Assembly (NCBI RefSeq): GCF_042767895.1
Contig: NC_091590.1
Span: 4,340,811 to 4,363,310 of the forward strand
Direction of reading: 5' to 3'
Origin: Penaeus vannamei
Lineage: Eukaryota > Arthropoda > Malacostraca > Decapoda > Penaeidae
Length of the DNA: 22,500 nucleotides
This document shows, piece after piece, positions 20,340 to 22,500 of this stretch. Position numbers and translations under genes: made by a program. Each line of letters opens with the position of its first letter. Positions within the stretch are counted from its first letter, which is position 1. The notes under the pieces were generated by a model. The model was not told the DNA's origin and did no database searches. It saw nothing but the letters and a program-made list of their open reading frames with translations.

Positions 20340-20745
20340 ACAGGTGGCTGGAGAGAGAGGTGGGTGGGTGGCGGAGGAGGAGGGGGGAAGAGGGAGAGGT
20401 GGAGGAGGGAAGAGAGGGAGGGAAGGAGGGGAGGAGGGAAGAGAGGGAGGGAAGGAGGGGAGGTGGGAAAGGGGAAGGGAGGAGGAGGAGGTGGAAAGGG
20501 GAAGGGAGGAGGAGGAGGAGGAGGTGGGAAAGGGGAAGGGAGGAGGAGGAGGGGAGGTGGGAAGGGGGAGGAGGAGGTGGGAAGGGGGGAGGAGGAGGAG
20601 GAGAGGGAGGGAGGAGGAAAGGAGAGGAGTAGAAGAGAGAGGGGAGGAGGAAGGGTTAGGTGGAGAAGGAGGAGGAGGAAGGAACAGGAACAGGATGGAG
20701 GAGGGGGAGAAAGAAGGAGAAGGAGAAGTTGAGATGAAAGTCTAA
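20340..20745. repeat. GGA-rich polypurine tract
   Basis: Almost pure purine on the plus strand, built from (GGA)n, gaagagagggagggaaggag and ggtgggaaaggggaagggag units. Gly/Glu/Arg-rich frames are open because stop codons are rare in such sequence. They are not interpreted as genes. Confidence 0.92.
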
Positions 20746-20785
20746 ATGGAGGGATGGACGTGGAAGCGGAGGAAGAGAAGAACCG

Positions 20786-20998
20786 GAGGAGGAGGAAGTA
20801 GTGAAAGAGAAGTTGGCAGGAGGAGGAGGAGGCGGAGGGAGAAAGGAGGAGGAGGAAGTAGTGAAAGAGAAGTTGGCAGGAGGAGGAGGAGGGAGAAAGA
20901 GGAGGAGGAGGAAGTAGTGAAAGAGAAGTTGGCAGGAGGAGGAGGAGGCGGAGGGAGAAGGAGTTGGGAGGAGGAGGAGGAAGAAGAAGGAGGAGGAG
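20786..20998. repeat. ~60-bp purine minisatellite, three copies
   Basis: The segment gtagtgaaagagaagttggc flanked by (GGA)n occurs near 20798, 20858 and 20914. The first two copies are exactly 60 bp apart and the third is closer because of a shorter GGA linker. The copies are virtually identical, so amplification is recent. Confidence 0.9.
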
Positions 20999-20999
20999 G

Positions 21000-22254
21000 A
21001 AGAGTATACCCAGTCCCCCGTGAAAGGCATTATTACTTTATATTTCCAGAGACCTGAAAGCAGAACAGGCTCCAGGTACCAGTCCATTTGCATCCTCGGC
21101 TTCATCTACATACACGCCGCCAGGAACTCTTTCTCTCCGACACGGCTTGGCAGCTCATTTCCGGCTTCCCGACGCACAGCTGCTCACAAACACAACTTCC
21201 TAGACTCTATCTCTCATGTTTTTAAGCCGGTGCGGGTCAAAACAAGCCGCAGGGTCTACCGAGGTGTGAAATGTCACGGATGATACGTTATGTGAACCGT
21301 AATTAACCGTCGATTCGTTATGAAAGTTGACCGGAGTGTTGGTTCACCTCGAGGGTCGAACGTTCATCAAACTGCTTCGAAATTCAAGATGTTAAAATAA
21401 TAATAATAATAAAAACATAAGAAAGTCTTCCAGCTGCTCATCAGAACGATCTTTAAGCCCTATCAAACAGCTCCGGTATACACAAAGATACATCAAAATA
21501 CTCATTAACTCATCAACATCTACAAAACAAAAACCTATCTATCCACCCACACACGCACACGGGTCACCTCCCGCGGCTCAAGTACCACTCTACTTTCTCC
21601 GGGCGAGTGACCTCAGCTAATGCCACGCAAAGAACAAAGCTAAATAACACACGACTGAGGAGTTCATTCGTCTCTCGTTGACAAGATTGCAGGAGGAAAA
21701 GAGAAGGGAGGAAGGGGGGGAGGTATTTTTAAACATGCTTATCTCTCTCTTCTTATGTCTTCTTATGTGTTTCTTCTTTCTTTGTTATTATCTTTGAAAG
21801 GTCCTTTTTTTGCTGTGTTTGCCTATGTAATTAAACCTCTTCCAAAAAGAGATGTTTGTGATTAAGAAAAAAAAAAAATAATTACTGGAGTAACTTTTCA
21901 TAATATAGACATTATAGGGCTGACCTTTTCTCTGTCTGTTGAGGAATTAAACGTTCTAAGTTTAGCGTTAAAAGACCATTCAAAGACCATAACGCACCTA
22001 CAAACTTTTACAGCACATCTACGATAGCAATGTCGTCAGTGCACAAGAGATATCGGTTTGAGGTCGTAAAAGCACAGGTTCACTTCGAGATCTGACCCTA
22101 GATGACCCGCCAACAGTAACGACAGTATTTGTCATTTCAAGTAATAACAGAGGGTGTAACTGCCAGTGTGTATTATCACAGTGACTGATCGTAGTGTTTC
22201 TGTCTCAGCGAACAAAACTCTGCCTGGACTTATATAGTGTTCAGAAAGATCCGA
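21000..22254. other. No gene recognised
   Basis: Largely unique, AT-leaning sequence with an (AAT)n run at about 21398-21411. A plus-strand frame at 21020-21283 (contains QSICILGFIYIHAARNSF) has no recognisable motif. No RNA gene was seen. Confidence 0.5.
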
Positions 22255-22500
22255 GATATTATTGTTTTTATTTTCTTTCCTTCTTTTCTTTCTTACCTAT
22301 TTTCGACACTAGACAGTCTTGTTTTTTTTCTTATCTTTCTTTGCCTTTTTTTCTTCTTATTTATTTTCGACAAGACCAATTTTTTTTTTCATTCTTAGAC
22401 CCTTCATCTAAATGGATTAAGACGGGGTTCAGGAAGTCCCAAGACTTTCTTATTTTTTTCTTATTTTTCTTTACCTTTTTTCTTCCTATTTTTCTTTGCC
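22255..22500. repeat. T-rich degenerate repeat running off the window
   Basis: Repeated motifs ttttcttatctttctttgcc, ttatttattttcgac and ttcttcctatttttctttgc recur at irregular spacing (for example cgacactagacagtcttg near 22303 and cgacaagaccaat near 22367). No coding capacity. Confidence 0.75.

Noticed and set aside
20302..21057. Gly/Glu/Arg-rich frames downstream of TATAAAGG at 20280
   Set aside because: Polypurine composition explains the openness. There is no initiator context and no conserved sequence, so the TATA match is probably chance.
21020..21283. Plus-strand 87-codon frame and a 26-base micro-exon-like segment at about 21050
   Set aside because: No recognisable motif, and the acceptor and donor matches are weak and unsupported by phase or family.

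Overview
The window looks like animal nuclear DNA, most likely from an arthropod and, by inference, a decapod crustacean. Reasons: coding exons are separated by multi-kilobase introns with GT-AG sites, the only recognisable genes are arthropod-type zona pellucida (ZP) domain cuticle/apical-matrix proteins, and more than half of the right-hand side is microsatellite or minisatellite DNA of the kind that is very abundant in shrimp and crab genomes. No bacterial genes, rRNA, tRNA or CRISPR were seen.

Coding part (left half, all transcribed right to left, minus strand). A 185-bp internal exon (11047..11231) encodes the first part of a ZP domain (ZP-N) and ends with a consensus donor in phase 2. 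Two very large paralogous 3'-terminal exons lie downstream: exon B (3641..6992, 1116 complete codons plus one base) and exon A (54..2886, 943 complete codons plus one base, both before the stop). Each begins with a consensus AG acceptor and a single nucleotide that completes the same Arg codon. Each then encodes the rest of the ZP domain, a long Pro/Thr-rich segment with dozens of small two-cysteine C-x8-C modules, a conserved HAFH motif, a furin-like basic site, one transmembrane helix and a very short cytoplasmic tail. Only one ZP-N exon was found, so the simplest reading is one gene with two alternative last exons, giving two membrane-tethered, mucin-like matrix proteins with the same start of the ZP module. 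A polyadenylation signal (2974..2979) lies between the two terminal exons. The 5' exons carrying the signal peptide were not found.

Intron between the ZP-N exon and exon B (6993..11046): AT-rich, with a compound TA/CA/GATA microsatellite (8961..9307), a 60-bp tandem duplication and a hairpin.

Right half (11232..22500): no confident gene. It contains a large GA/CT tract directly upstream of the ZP-N acceptor, CT arrays with a thrice-repeated 58-bp core, G-rich purine minisatellites (14476..14911, 16754..17634, 20340..20998), two adjacent minisatellites complementary to each other (about 15640..16590), a TA-flanked MITE with about 50-bp terminal inverted repeats (17646..17899), a 2-copy ~135-bp repeat (18345..18620) and a 114-bp, frame-preserving repeat (19010..19333). 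One short cysteine-rich candidate exon (18136..18224) is flagged at low confidence. This half is either a long first intron or upstream region of the ZP gene.
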